A program made the translations under genes and the position numbers. Below the pieces are notes generated by a model. That model did no database searches and was not told the origin of the DNA. It worked only from the letters and a program-made list of their open reading frames with translations. A stretch of 64,000 nt of DNA, from NCBI RefSeq assembly GCF_900100955.1, contig NZ_FNCC01000011.1:1-64000 (forward strand), in the 5' to 3' direction. Of the stretch, positions 16,838 to 24,890 are shown piece after piece (within the stretch, counting starts at the first letter, position 1; the number at the start of each line of letters is the position of its first letter). Source of the stretch: Lentzea fradiae. GTDB lineage: Bacteria; Actinomycetota; Actinomycetes; Mycobacteriales; Pseudonocardiaceae.

Positions 16838-18151
16838 ATGTCCGTCCCGGTGGCACCCGGCCGGTTGCCATTTCTCGGGCACTCGTTGCCAATGCTCACG
16901 AAAAGATTCGCGTTCACCGCGAATTTGCGTGACCAGGGCGACTTGGTGGAGGTTCACCTCGGCCCGTTGCGGGCTTTTTTCGTCACCAGTCCGCAGCTGA
17001 TGCACCAGGTGCTGGTCACCGACGCGCCGAAGTTCCACAAGGGCAGGATGTACGACAAGTTCCGCCGGTTCGCGGGCAACGGGCTCGCCCTGTCGAGCGG
17101 GTCCTACCATCTCCGCCAGCGCAGGATGATGCAGCCGGCGTTCCACCGCGACCGGATCGCGGCCTACGCGGCCATCATGTCCCGCGCTGCCGGGGAGCTC
17201 GTCGGACGGTGGCGGGCGGACGAGGTGCGGCGGCTGGAGGTGGACATGCAGGGACTCGCCGTCACGATCGTGGGCGAGGCGCTGTTCTCCACCGAGATCG
17301 GCCGCAGGGCGGTCGACGAGGCCCGCCGGTCGGTGTTCGTGATCGTCAAGAACGGCATCCTGCGCGCCCTCTCGCCGGGGTTCGTGGAGAAGCTGCCCAT
17401 CCCGGCCAACCGGGAGTTCGACGAGGCCATCGCCCGGATGCGCGCCATCGTGCAGGAGGTCGTCGACAGCCGCCGCGGCGACGACACCGACCACGGCGAC
17501 CTGCTGTCGACGCTGATGCTCGCCAAGGACACCGCGACCGGTGAGCCGATGACCGACGAGCAGGTCTTCGACGAGGTCGTCACATTGCTGACCGCGGGGA
17601 TCGAGACCACCGCGCTCGCGCTCGCCTGGATCTTCCACGAGATCGCCGCCAACCCCGAGGTCGAGGAGCGGGTGCTGGCGGAGGTCGACGAGGTGCTGGG
17701 CGGGCGGCCGGTGACGGTCGGCGACGTGCCGCGGCTGACCTACCTGGGCAGGGTCGCGAACGAGGTCCTGCGCAAGTACTCGCTCTGGCTGATCATGCGC
17801 CGCACCGCCGAGGAGGTCGAGCTCGGCGGCGTCCGATTACCCCCGGGCACCGAGGTCATCCTCAGCCCGCACACGCTGCACCACGACCCCGCCCACTTCC
17901 CCGACCCGGAGCGCTTCGACCCGGACCGCTGGCTCCCCGAACGAGCGAAGCTGCTGCCCAAAGGCGCCTTCGTCCCGTTCGGCGGCGGCATCCACCAGTG
18001 CATCGGCAACCACTTCGCCCTGACCGAGATCGCCATCGTCGCGGCGACGGTCTTCTCGCGGTACCGGCTCGTCCCCGACCGGCCCGTGCGCACCAGGTTC
18101 ACCAATGCGGCCTACCCCAACGACCTCATGATGAAGGTCGTCCCCCGCTAG
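16838..18151 (+). CDS. Cytochrome P450, cassette copy 1
   Basis: The protein has 437 residues. The I-helix oxygen motif is AGIETT (about 252-257), the K-helix ExxR is EVLR, and the haem loop is FGGGIHQCIG with Cys388 as the iron ligand. The PERF-like segment FPDPERFDPDRW is present. Sequence style (RLPFLGHSL, LHHDPAHFPDPERF) recalls bacterial P450s of terpene and fatty-acid type such as pentalenene oxygenases. No ferredoxin or reductase gene is nearby, so redox partners come from elsewhere. The ATG is chosen for CGAGGAG five bases upstream and agreement with copy 2. A GGAGG in the 17-base gap leads into the hydrolase gene. Confidence 0.93.
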   Translation: MSVPVAPGRLPFLGHSLPMLTKRFAFTANLRDQGDLVEVHLGPLRAFFVTSPQLMHQVLVTDAPKFHKGRMYDKFRRFAGNGLALSSGSYHLRQRRMMQPAFHRDRIAAYAAIMSRAAGELVGRWRADEVRRLEVDMQGLAVTIVGEALFSTEIGRRAVDEARRSVFVIVKNGILRALSPGFVEKLPIPANREFDEAIARMRAIVQEVVDSRRGDDTDHGDLLSTLMLAKDTATGEPMTDEQVFDEVVTLLTAGIETTALALAWIFHEIAANPEVEERVLAEVDEVLGGRPVTVGDVPRLTYLGRVANEVLRKYSLWLIMRRTAEEVELGGVRLPPGTEVILSPHTLHHDPAHFPDPERFDPDRWLPERAKLLPKGAFVPFGGGIHQCIGNHFALTEIAIVAATVFSRYRLVPDRPVRTRFTNAAYPNDLMMKVVPR

Positions 18152-18168
18152 CTGGAGGTTCTCCCCCC

Positions 18169-19167
18169 ATGCGTTTCCGTCGGCTTTGTGCCGCCGTGCT
18201 GCTCGCCGCGTTCCTACCGGTTCCCACGCCGGCCAGTGCCGCTCAGACCACCTGCGAGGACGTGCACACCCCCGTCCGGTTCGGGCTGATCCAGCAGACG
18301 ATGTACGGCAGGCTGTGCGTGCCCCGCGGAGCGACGACCGTGCAGGTGCTCGTCCCCGGTGGCACGTACACGAGCGGCTACTGGGACATCCCCGGCGAGG
18401 GCGAGAGGCGGTCCGTCACCCGTTCGATGAACAGCGCGGGCATCGCCACGATGGCGGTGGACCGGATCGGCTCGGGCAAGAGCACCAAGCCGCTCAGCAT
18501 CCTCGTCGACGTCCCGAACCAGGCGCAGGCGGTGCACCAGGTCGTGCAGAACCTGCGCCCGCGGTTCGCCAAGGTGCTGGTGGGCGGGCACTCCATCGGC
18601 TCTGCCATCGCGATGGTGGAGGCCGCCCGCTACCGCGACGTCGACGGCGTCCTGGTCACCGGCATGACACACCAGTGGGACTACCTCCGCGCCGTGCCCG
18701 CGCTGACGAACCTGATCCCCGCGCTCCTCGACCCGAAGCTGAGCCTGCGCGGCCTCGACGTCGGCTACCTGACGACGGCGCCGGGAACCCGGTACACGAT
18801 GTTCCACGCGCCCGGCCCGAACCTCGCCGAGGTGATCAGCCTGGACGAGGCCACCAAGGACGTCGTGTCGGCGGGCGAGTTCGTCACCACCGCGCTGATG
18901 TCCAACCTCGTGCTGCCCGCCAGCACCACCATCTCGGTGCCGGTGATGACCGTGCAGACGTCGGCCGACTACTTCTGCGGCACCCCGCCGCTCGGCGCCG
19001 ACTGCTCCTCGCCGCAGGCGCTGGTGAGGTCCGAGCGGCCGTTCTACCCGCGGGCACCCCGGCTGGACGGCCACGTCGTCAACGGCTACGGGCACGTCTT
19101 CAACTACGACACCACCGAGGCCGACGCCTACCACGCGGCGCTCATCGCGTGGCAGCGCAGCATCTGA
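18169..19167 (+). CDS. Secreted alpha/beta hydrolase, cassette copy 1
   Basis: The protein has 332 residues with a Sec signal peptide (MRFRRLCAAVLLAAFLP, then ASAA). The mature protein starts with a conserved CEDV...GRLCVP stretch, a likely disulphide. The nucleophile elbow is GGHSIGS (Ser142), an acid is probably in the segment after VPVMTVQTSADYF, and the catalytic His is in NGYGHVFNY. A third Cys pair surrounds FCGTPPLGADCSS. It should be an exported serine hydrolase, esterase or lipase. GGAGG sits 10 bases before the ATG, just after the P450 stop, so the P450 and hydrolase are one transcription unit. Confidence 0.88.
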   Translation: MRFRRLCAAVLLAAFLPVPTPASAAQTTCEDVHTPVRFGLIQQTMYGRLCVPRGATTVQVLVPGGTYTSGYWDIPGEGERRSVTRSMNSAGIATMAVDRIGSGKSTKPLSILVDVPNQAQAVHQVVQNLRPRFAKVLVGGHSIGSAIAMVEAARYRDVDGVLVTGMTHQWDYLRAVPALTNLIPALLDPKLSLRGLDVGYLTTAPGTRYTMFHAPGPNLAEVISLDEATKDVVSAGEFVTTALMSNLVLPASTTISVPVMTVQTSADYFCGTPPLGADCSSPQALVRSERPFYPRAPRLDGHVVNGYGHVFNYDTTEADAYHAALIAWQRSI

Positions 19168-19244
19168 ACCTGCTTCCACGACCGCTGTCCGTAACCCCCC
19201 ACCCCGCTAGCACTTCTCTTTCGTGTTCGCCCTGCTGCACGCGG

Positions 19245-19322
19245 GGGCCCCACGTTCGCTCCACGAGTACGCGGGGACCCCGCGTACTAAAGCCACGTCG
19301 CGCAGAGAGAGCGGTGACCGCT
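19245..19322. repeat. Palindromic repeat region between convergent genes (REP-like, probable terminator)
   Basis: The gap between hydrolase 1 and the convergent GGDEF-EAL gene 2 contains a perfect 23-base palindrome at 19266-19288 (AGTACGCGGGG, one base, complement). Before it is CACGCGGGGGCCC, also found in the large hairpin at 35647-35701. A second palindrome AGCGGTGACCGCT lies at 19310-19322. It probably terminates both transcripts and belongs to a dispersed palindromic family. Confidence 0.55.
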
Positions 19323-19372
19323 GTACGGATGACACACGGGTGGGTGCGTGACGGGCAACGGCGGGGCAGCGT

Positions 19373-21457
19373 TCAGCTGAGCTGCTTGAGGAAGTCGCCC
19401 GCGTTCTCGGGTGAGCCGAAGTGGGCGCCGATCGCTAGGTCGGCGCCCGCGTCGGTCCACCAGTCGGCCTGGTCGGCGTTCTCGATGCCGTCCACGCACA
19501 GGTCCACGCCCAGGTCGTGCACCGCCGGGACCAACGCGGCCGAGCGGGTGTCCTGACGCCGCACCAAGTCCTTCGGCACGAGCACCGACACCACCGGCAG
19601 CTCCGTGAGCCACGCCAGGTCCCGCGGGCCGAGGCCGAAGTCGTCGAGCGCGATCCGCACGCCCATGTCCGCGAGCGTCGCCAGGTTCTCGGCCGCCCCT
19701 GCCACCGGCAGCACGCCGACGGGCATGGTGAGCGTCAGGCTCCGCGCAGCCATACCCGTCTCGTCGAGCACCTTCGCCACGCGGGACACCAGGTCGGCGT
19801 CGGTCGCCTGGTGGCGGGTGAGGCGGACGCCGAACTGCGCGTCGAGCTCGCCGCGCTGCCGCCACCACTGCGCCTGGCCCGCCGCGATCCTGATGAGCCA
19901 CTCGCCCATCGGCAGGATGAGACCCGTCGAGTCGGCCAGTTCGGCGCAGCGGTCGGAGAGGTCCCAGTGCAGCACCGCCTCCACGCCCGCCAGCTCACCG
20001 GTCGCGAGCACGCGGACGGGCTGGTAGCAGACGCCGATGTCGCCCTGCTCCCACGCGCCGGGCATCACGACGGCCAGCGCGGCGTCCCGGCGGTCCGCTG
20101 TGCTCTCGTTGCCGTGGAACAGCTTCCACTGGCCGCGCTGGTCCTTTTTGGCCTGACGTAACGCCAGGTCGGCCATGCGCAGCAGCTCCGCGGGGTCGAT
20201 GTCGGGTGACGGCCGGTGGACGACGCCGGCGCTCACCGAGACGGCGAGACCGTGGTCGTCGACGAACACCGGCTCGGACAGGTCGGTGTTGATGGCGGCC
20301 ATGATGGCGGCGATGTCCGGTGTGCCGGGCGAGTTCTCGACGACGATGCCGAACTCGTCGCCGTCGAACCGGGCGACCATCGCCTGCTCGCGCGACATCA
20401 CCGTGCGCAGCCTGCGTGACACGTGTTGCAGCAGCTTCTCGCCGATGCGGCCGCCGAGACTGTTGCACACCAGGCCGAACGCGTCGAGGTCGAGGTGGAA
20501 CACGGTGACGCCGAGCTCCGGGTCCGCGCGGCGCAGCACCGTCTCCAGGTGCGTGGTGAAGAACTGCCGGTTGGGCAGGCCGGTCAGCACGTCGTGCAGC
20601 GACTGGCGGCGCAGTTCTCCTTGCAACAGAGCAAGTTCCGTGGCGTCGTCCGCGACGACGAGCACGTGGCTCGCCTTGCCGTCGGCGTCGCGCAGCAGTG
20701 ACGCCGTCAGGGTGACCTTCGCCAGGTCGTCCTCGCCGCGCAGCAGCTGGAGCGGTTCGCGCTCGAAGTCACCGCGTTCGGCGAGCACCCGCTCGATCAT
20801 CTCGCGGAACACGGCGATCGAGCCGGGTGCGACGAGCTCCATGAGCCGCGTGCCGGGCTCGGGGGCGTGGCCGAGGATGTCGCCGATGGCCTCGTTCGCC
20901 CACACGACCCTGCCGTCGAGGCCGACGAGGAGGATGCCGTTCGTCGACGAGTGGGCGACGACCTCGAACTTGGCCTCGGTCTGCCGCCGGTCGCGCTGCG
21001 CGTCGTGGGCGGCCTTGAGCAGCGACCGCTGCATGCTCTCCTGCTGGTCCAGGATCGACCGGGCGCGGGCCGCGCTGAAACCGCACGTCAGCGCGCCGAT
21101 GCCGCCGACAACGCGCACGGCGAGCTGCTCGACGGACCGGAGCTCCTCCAACGCCATCAAGCCCTTGCCGAGCACGTCGATCGTGCGCTTGAGACCGGGC
21201 TCGTTCACGTAGCCGAGAGCGACGAGCCGCTCCCCCACCTCCTCGAACGGGGCAGGGTCGAACGGCTCGCTGTGCAGCGCCGCGCACAACGCGTCGAGCT
21301 GGTCGCCGAGCTCGGCGTCCAGCTCGTCCCTGTTCATCGCGACGACGACGACGCTGCTGAGCAGGTAGCTCCACTTGCGCGCCAAGGCTTCTCGCGCGCG
21401 GACGGCGGCGGTGTCCTGCGGCGGAGCGGCATCGGGTCTTCGGCTCGGATTCGTCAT
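19373..21457 (-). CDS. PAS-GGDEF-EAL protein, cassette copy 2
   Basis: The protein has 694 residues and the same architecture as copy 1. The PAS region contains NGILLVGLDGRVVWAN. The GGDEF signature reads RFDGDEF, with Asp replacing the first Gly. The guanine-contact positions are again changed (AFGLVCNSLGG...IGE, so Cys and Glu). The EAL region has VEAVLHW and LDDFG, but the LNxS, KID and AQG positions are not conserved; a DGIEN remains where EGVE is expected. It is nine residues shorter than copy 1 just after the EAL motif. Matching losses in both copies argue that the ancestor was already non-canonical. Confidence 0.87.
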   Translation of the reverse strand: MTNPSRRPDAAPPQDTAAVRAREALARKWSYLLSSVVVVAMNRDELDAELGDQLDALCAALHSEPFDPAPFEEVGERLVALGYVNEPGLKRTIDVLGKGLMALEELRSVEQLAVRVVGGIGALTCGFSAARARSILDQQESMQRSLLKAAHDAQRDRRQTEAKFEVVAHSSTNGILLVGLDGRVVWANEAIGDILGHAPEPGTRLMELVAPGSIAVFREMIERVLAERGDFEREPLQLLRGEDDLAKVTLTASLLRDADGKASHVLVVADDATELALLQGELRRQSLHDVLTGLPNRQFFTTHLETVLRRADPELGVTVFHLDLDAFGLVCNSLGGRIGEKLLQHVSRRLRTVMSREQAMVARFDGDEFGIVVENSPGTPDIAAIMAAINTDLSEPVFVDDHGLAVSVSAGVVHRPSPDIDPAELLRMADLALRQAKKDQRGQWKLFHGNESTADRRDAALAVVMPGAWEQGDIGVCYQPVRVLATGELAGVEAVLHWDLSDRCAELADSTGLILPMGEWLIRIAAGQAQWWRQRGELDAQFGVRLTRHQATDADLVSRVAKVLDETGMAARSLTLTMPVGVLPVAGAAENLATLADMGVRIALDDFGLGPRDLAWLTELPVVSVLVPKDLVRRQDTRSAALVPAVHDLGVDLCVDGIENADQADWWTDAGADLAIGAHFGSPENAGDFLKQLS

Positions 21458-21487
21458 TCCCGTTGCCCTGTATGGGTTGAAGAGTGT

Positions 21488-21503
21488 CCGGCAGTTTACC
21501 TAC
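21488..21503 (-). promoter_or_regulatory. Conserved element before GGDEF-EAL gene 2 (-10-like)
   Basis: CCGGCAGTTTACCTAC is the counterpart of 15789-15804 (14 of 16 identical). The TAAACT on the coding strand lies about 35 bases before the ATG, almost the same distance as in copy 1. Confidence 0.45.
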
Positions 21504-21559
21504 CGGCAGTCGGCGGCCATTGAGCCAACAGTGTGATCCTCGGACACTGCCGTGTGATT

Positions 21560-22378
21560 TCAGTCCTTACGACCAACACCAGCGTACAAGAACATGTTCA
21601 TGGACGCCTCGTCGGCGAAGTCGCCCGGTCCGTCCGGACGCCACTCCCCGCAGCCGACGAGGCCCGGCTCGACCAGGCCGAACCCGTCGAAGAGCGCGCT
21701 GACCTGCTCATGGGTACGCATGTGCATCCGGTCGGCGCTCTTGCTGCGGTTCACCACGTCCGCGGCCCTGCCGACGTTCTCGCCGATCTGGTCCTTCGCG
21801 ACGTGCGTCATCACGACGAAGCTGCCGGCGGGCAACGCGTCGCGGTAGCTCGCGACGAGCTCGCCGGGACCGTCCTCGTCCGGCACCCAGTGCAGCATGA
21901 GCAGGAACAACAGCCCGACCGGTTCGTCGAACCGCAGCAGCCGCCGCAGGCCGGGACTCGCCAGCACGGCCTCCGGGTCGCGCATGTCGGCCTGCACGAT
22001 CGCGGCGTTGTCGTTGTCAGCCAACAACAACCGGCTGTGCGCGACGGCGACCGGGTCCTTGTCGACGTAGACGACCCGCGCCGCCGGGTCGCGTTCCTGC
22101 GCCACCTCGTGCACGTTCGCGACCGTCGGGATGCCGGACCCGATGTCGAGGAACTGCCGGACTCCCCGGTCCATCAGGAAGCGCACGGCGCGGCCGAGGA
22201 AGCGGCGGTTGAGCCGGGCGACGCTCGGCAGCCCGGGAACCAGCTTCTCGATCTGGGAGCCGACCTGCCGGTCGGCGGCGAAGTTGTGGGCGCCGCCGAG
22301 GATGTAGTCGTAGACGCGGGCCATGCTCGGCACGGCCGTGTCGATGCCGGGAGGTACCCAGCTCTGGGTCTCTGCCAC
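21560..22378 (-). CDS. DUF574 (Methyltransf_19) SAM-dependent methyltransferase, copy 2
   Basis: The protein has 272 residues. The signature is ARVYDYILGGAHNFAADR, motif I is FLDIGSGIPT, and the acidic loop is VVYVDKDPVAV. It is highly similar to copy 1 over the SAM-binding core and more different in the C-terminal third, where substrate specificity is likely set. GAAGAGG lies eight bases before the GTG start. The gene is divergent from P450 copy 2 (181-base gap), with the GGDEF-EAL gene 102 bases downstream. Confidence 0.9.
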   Translation of the reverse strand: MAETQSWVPPGIDTAVPSMARVYDYILGGAHNFAADRQVGSQIEKLVPGLPSVARLNRRFLGRAVRFLMDRGVRQFLDIGSGIPTVANVHEVAQERDPAARVVYVDKDPVAVAHSRLLLADNDNAAIVQADMRDPEAVLASPGLRRLLRFDEPVGLLFLLMLHWVPDEDGPGELVASYRDALPAGSFVVMTHVAKDQIGENVGRAADVVNRSKSADRMHMRTHEQVSALFDGFGLVEPGLVGCGEWRPDGPGDFADEASMNMFLYAGVGRKD

Positions 22379-22475
22379 GGGAAACACCTCTTCGGTTTCG
22401 TGGCGGTCCGGGGAAGACGCACGAGCCTAGCCAGTGGAACTGCCTCGGGACTGAGCCAGGAGAGTGACGCGGAAT

Positions 22476-22507
22476 CACCCGATCAGGCACTGTCGTCTTC
22501 ATCCAAA
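22476..22507. promoter_or_regulatory. Conserved 32-base element in divergent promoter, copy 2
   Basis: It begins CACCCGATCAGGCACTGTCG; 27 of 32 bases agree with 16762-16793. It lies 98 bases from the methyltransferase start and 53 bases from the P450 start, a similar geometry to copy 1. Confidence 0.55.
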
Positions 22508-22559
22508 CGGCTCCTAGGGTGGTCCGTCCCCGTTCGGCCCCACTCCTCAGGAGTTCCGA

Positions 22560-23870
22560 ATGCCCGTCCCGGTGGCCCCGAGCCGCTGGCCGCTGTTAGG
22601 GCACACACCGGCGATGCTCCTCCGGCGCGCCGGGTTCACCGACGCGCTGCACGAGCACGGTGACATCGTGCGCCTCGACCTCGGCCCACTGCGCGCACAC
22701 TTCGTCACGAGCCCTGAGCTGACCTACGAAGTCCTTGTCTCCCAAGGGTCGAAGTTCCGCAAAGGCGCGATGTTCGACAAGTTCCAGCCTTACCTGGGCA
22801 CCGGTCTGCTGCTGTCGAACGGCGAGCACCACCTGCGGCAACGCCGGATGATGCAGCCCGCCTTCCACCGCGAACGGATTGAGGCGTATGCGTCGACGAT
22901 GGTTCGTACAGCTGCTGCGCTGGCTGCGAGGTGGCGGCCCGACGAGGTCCGCGCCGTCGAGGAGGACATGCAGGAGCTCGCGGTCACGATCGTCGGTGAG
23001 ACGCTCTTCTCCACCGAGATGGGGCAACGCGCCGTCGCCGAGATCCGCAGGTCCATCTTCACGGTCATCCAGCAGGGGATGATCCGCGCGCTGACGCCGT
23101 CGTTCGTCGAGAAGCTCCCGCTACCGGGCAACAGGGACTTCGACGCCGCCATCACGCGCATGAAAGCCGTTGTGCTGCAAGTGATCCAGAGCTGGCGCGC
23201 CGACGGAACCGACCACGGCGACGTGCTGTCGACGTTGCTGCTGGCCAGGGAAGACGGCGCCGGCATGACCGACCAGCAGACCTACGACGAGGTCCTCACC
23301 CTGCTCACCGCGGGCATCGAGACCACCGCCATCGCACTGGCCTGGGCGCTGCACGAGGTCGGCGAGAACCCGGACGTCGAGCACCGATTACACAGGGAGC
23401 TGGACACCGTCCTGGGCGACCGCGAGGTGACGTTCGCCGACATCCCGAAACTGACCTACACCACGAAGATCGTGCAGGAGACCCTCCGCCGCTACCCGAT
23501 CTGGTTCGTGATGCGCCGAACCCTCACCGAGGTGCGACTGGGCGCCGCGACCCTCCCCGCGGGCGCCGAGGTGATCATCAGCCCTCACGCCCTGCACCAC
23601 GACCCGCGCCACTTCCCGGACCCGCACCGCTTCGCCCCTGACCGCTGGACCCCCGAGCTCACCGCCGCCCTCCCCCGCGGCGCCTTCGTCCCGTTCGGCG
23701 GCGGCACCCGCCAGTGCCTGGGCAACGTCTTCGCCCAGACCGAGGTCGTCCTCACCCTCGCGACGATCGCGTCCCGCTGGCGCCTCGTCCCCACCAGACC
23801 GGCCCGCGTGAAGTTCACGTCCGCGCCGTACCCGCACGGCCTGCTGATGCGCGCCGTCCCCCGCCACTGA
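22560..23870 (+). CDS. Cytochrome P450, cassette copy 2
   Basis: The protein has 436 residues. The I-helix is AGIETT, ExxR is ETLR, and the haem loop is FGGGTRQCLG with Cys386. The N-terminus VPVAPSRWPLLGHTPAML aligns with copy 1 without gaps, and the same FPDPHRFAPDRW segment is present. Sequence differences cluster in the B-C and F-G regions, the substrate-recognition parts of P450s, so the two copies may accept different substrates. The stop is 17 bases before the hydrolase ATG. Confidence 0.93.
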   Translation: MPVPVAPSRWPLLGHTPAMLLRRAGFTDALHEHGDIVRLDLGPLRAHFVTSPELTYEVLVSQGSKFRKGAMFDKFQPYLGTGLLLSNGEHHLRQRRMMQPAFHRERIEAYASTMVRTAAALAARWRPDEVRAVEEDMQELAVTIVGETLFSTEMGQRAVAEIRRSIFTVIQQGMIRALTPSFVEKLPLPGNRDFDAAITRMKAVVLQVIQSWRADGTDHGDVLSTLLLAREDGAGMTDQQTYDEVLTLLTAGIETTAIALAWALHEVGENPDVEHRLHRELDTVLGDREVTFADIPKLTYTTKIVQETLRRYPIWFVMRRTLTEVRLGAATLPAGAEVIISPHALHHDPRHFPDPHRFAPDRWTPELTAALPRGAFVPFGGGTRQCLGNVFAQTEVVLTLATIASRWRLVPTRPARVKFTSAPYPHGLLMRAVPRH

Positions 23871-23887
23871 CCGGAGGTAGTACCCCC

Positions 23888-24877
23888 ATGCGTCTCCGCA
23901 GGCTCTGCGCCGCGGCCCTGCTCACCACCGCCACCCTCCTGGCCCCACCCCCGGCGTCGGCCGCGGTGACGTGCGAGGACGTCAGCTACCCGGTGCGCAT
24001 CGGCCTCACCCCGCTGGTGACGACCCAGGAGACGATGGCCGGCAGGCTGTGCGTCCCGTCCAACGCGCGTACCGTGCAGGTCCTGATCCCCGGAGGCACC
24101 TACGACAGGTCCTACTGGGACGTCGGCTTCGAACCGTCCACCCACTCGTTCACGACGTCCCAGAACAAGGCGGGCATCGCCACCCTGGCCCTGGACCGCC
24201 TGGGCACCGGCCGCAGCTCCACACCCCTGAGCGCCCTCGTCACCGCCTCGACCCAGGCGAGCGCGGTCCACCAGGTCATCACCACCCTGAAACCGCGCTT
24301 CACCAAGGTGATCGTCGCGGGCCACTCCATCGGCTCCGCGATGGCCATGATCGAGGCAGGCACCTACCGCGACGTGGACGGCGTCCTGGTCACCGGCTTC
24401 ACCCACAAGATGAACTACGTGACCGTGGTCCCGGTCCTCGCGAACATGATCCCGGCGCGTCTGGACCCCGGCTACCTGACCACCATGCCCGACACCCGCT
24501 ACAACGCCTTCCACAAACCAGGCCCGCTGGTCACCGGCGCCATCGCCTGGGACGAGAACACAAAAGACGTCTTCGCCGTAACCGAGGCAGTGGACACGAT
24601 CTTGATGAACACGGTCATCATCCCGATCTCCCGCCGCATCACCGTCCCGGTGATGATCGCCGTCGGCAACGACACCCACTTCTGCGGCTCGGGCATCCCC
24701 CTGATGGGCAGTGACTGCTCGTCCCCAGCCGCCCTCAAGGCAGACGAGGCCCCGTTCTTCCCCTCGGTCCCCCGCCTGGACACCTACGTCCTCAACGGCT
24801 ACGGCCACTCCATCAACTACGCCCCCAACGCCCCCGACTACCACGCGGCAGTCGCCTCCTGGGCAAAGACGATCTAG
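23888..24877 (+). CDS. Secreted alpha/beta hydrolase, cassette copy 2
   Basis: The protein has 329 residues. The signal peptide is MRLRRLCAAALLTTATLL with cleavage after ASA. The CEDV...GRLCVP signature is conserved, nucleophile Ser147 is in GHSIGS, and catalytic His is in NGYGHSINY. The FCGSG...DCSSPAALKADE loop matches copy 1. Compared with copy 1 it carries a few extra residues near the N-terminus and lacks a short stretch after ARLDPG. GGAGG is again 10 bases before the ATG. The alkyltransferase-like gene starts 13 bases after its stop and may be read from the same transcript. Confidence 0.88.
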   Translation: MRLRRLCAAALLTTATLLAPPPASAAVTCEDVSYPVRIGLTPLVTTQETMAGRLCVPSNARTVQVLIPGGTYDRSYWDVGFEPSTHSFTTSQNKAGIATLALDRLGTGRSSTPLSALVTASTQASAVHQVITTLKPRFTKVIVAGHSIGSAMAMIEAGTYRDVDGVLVTGFTHKMNYVTVVPVLANMIPARLDPGYLTTMPDTRYNAFHKPGPLVTGAIAWDENTKDVFAVTEAVDTILMNTVIIPISRRITVPVMIAVGNDTHFCGSGIPLMGSDCSSPAALKADEAPFFPSVPRLDTYVLNGYGHSINYAPNAPDYHAAVASWAKTI

Positions 24878-24890
24878 CTACACTTCCGGG

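Larger units (their letters stand above)
13641..19167. repeat. Copy 1 of a tandemly duplicated four-gene cassette
   Basis: The unit is GGDEF-EAL (minus), DUF574 methyltransferase (minus), P450 (plus), secreted hydrolase (plus). The same four genes in the same order and orientation follow at 19373-24877. Protein lengths agree closely (704/694, 270/272, 437/436, 332/329 residues), and so do intergenic lengths and start signals. The copies are clearly diverged, so the duplication is not recent, or two related cassettes were assembled side by side. Confidence 0.85.
19373..24877. repeat. Copy 2 of the tandemly duplicated four-gene cassette
   Basis: This is the second GGDEF-EAL / methyltransferase / P450 / hydrolase unit, collinear with copy 1 and 205 bases from it. 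Within the methyltransferase-P450 gap and the methyltransferase-GGDEF gap, short blocks of non-coding sequence are also conserved with copy 1, so regulatory sequences were duplicated with the genes. Confidence 0.85.

Noticed and set aside
13641..24877. The duplicated cassette as a GTPase conservon (cvn) locus
   Set aside because: Conservons also pair signalling genes with P450s, but the kinase-like, roadblock, DUF742 and GTPase genes are all absent.
13641..24877. Part of a large polyketide or non-ribosomal peptide cluster
   Set aside because: No synthase, carrier protein or terpene cyclase gene occurs nearby; flanks are DNA repair and nitrate genes.
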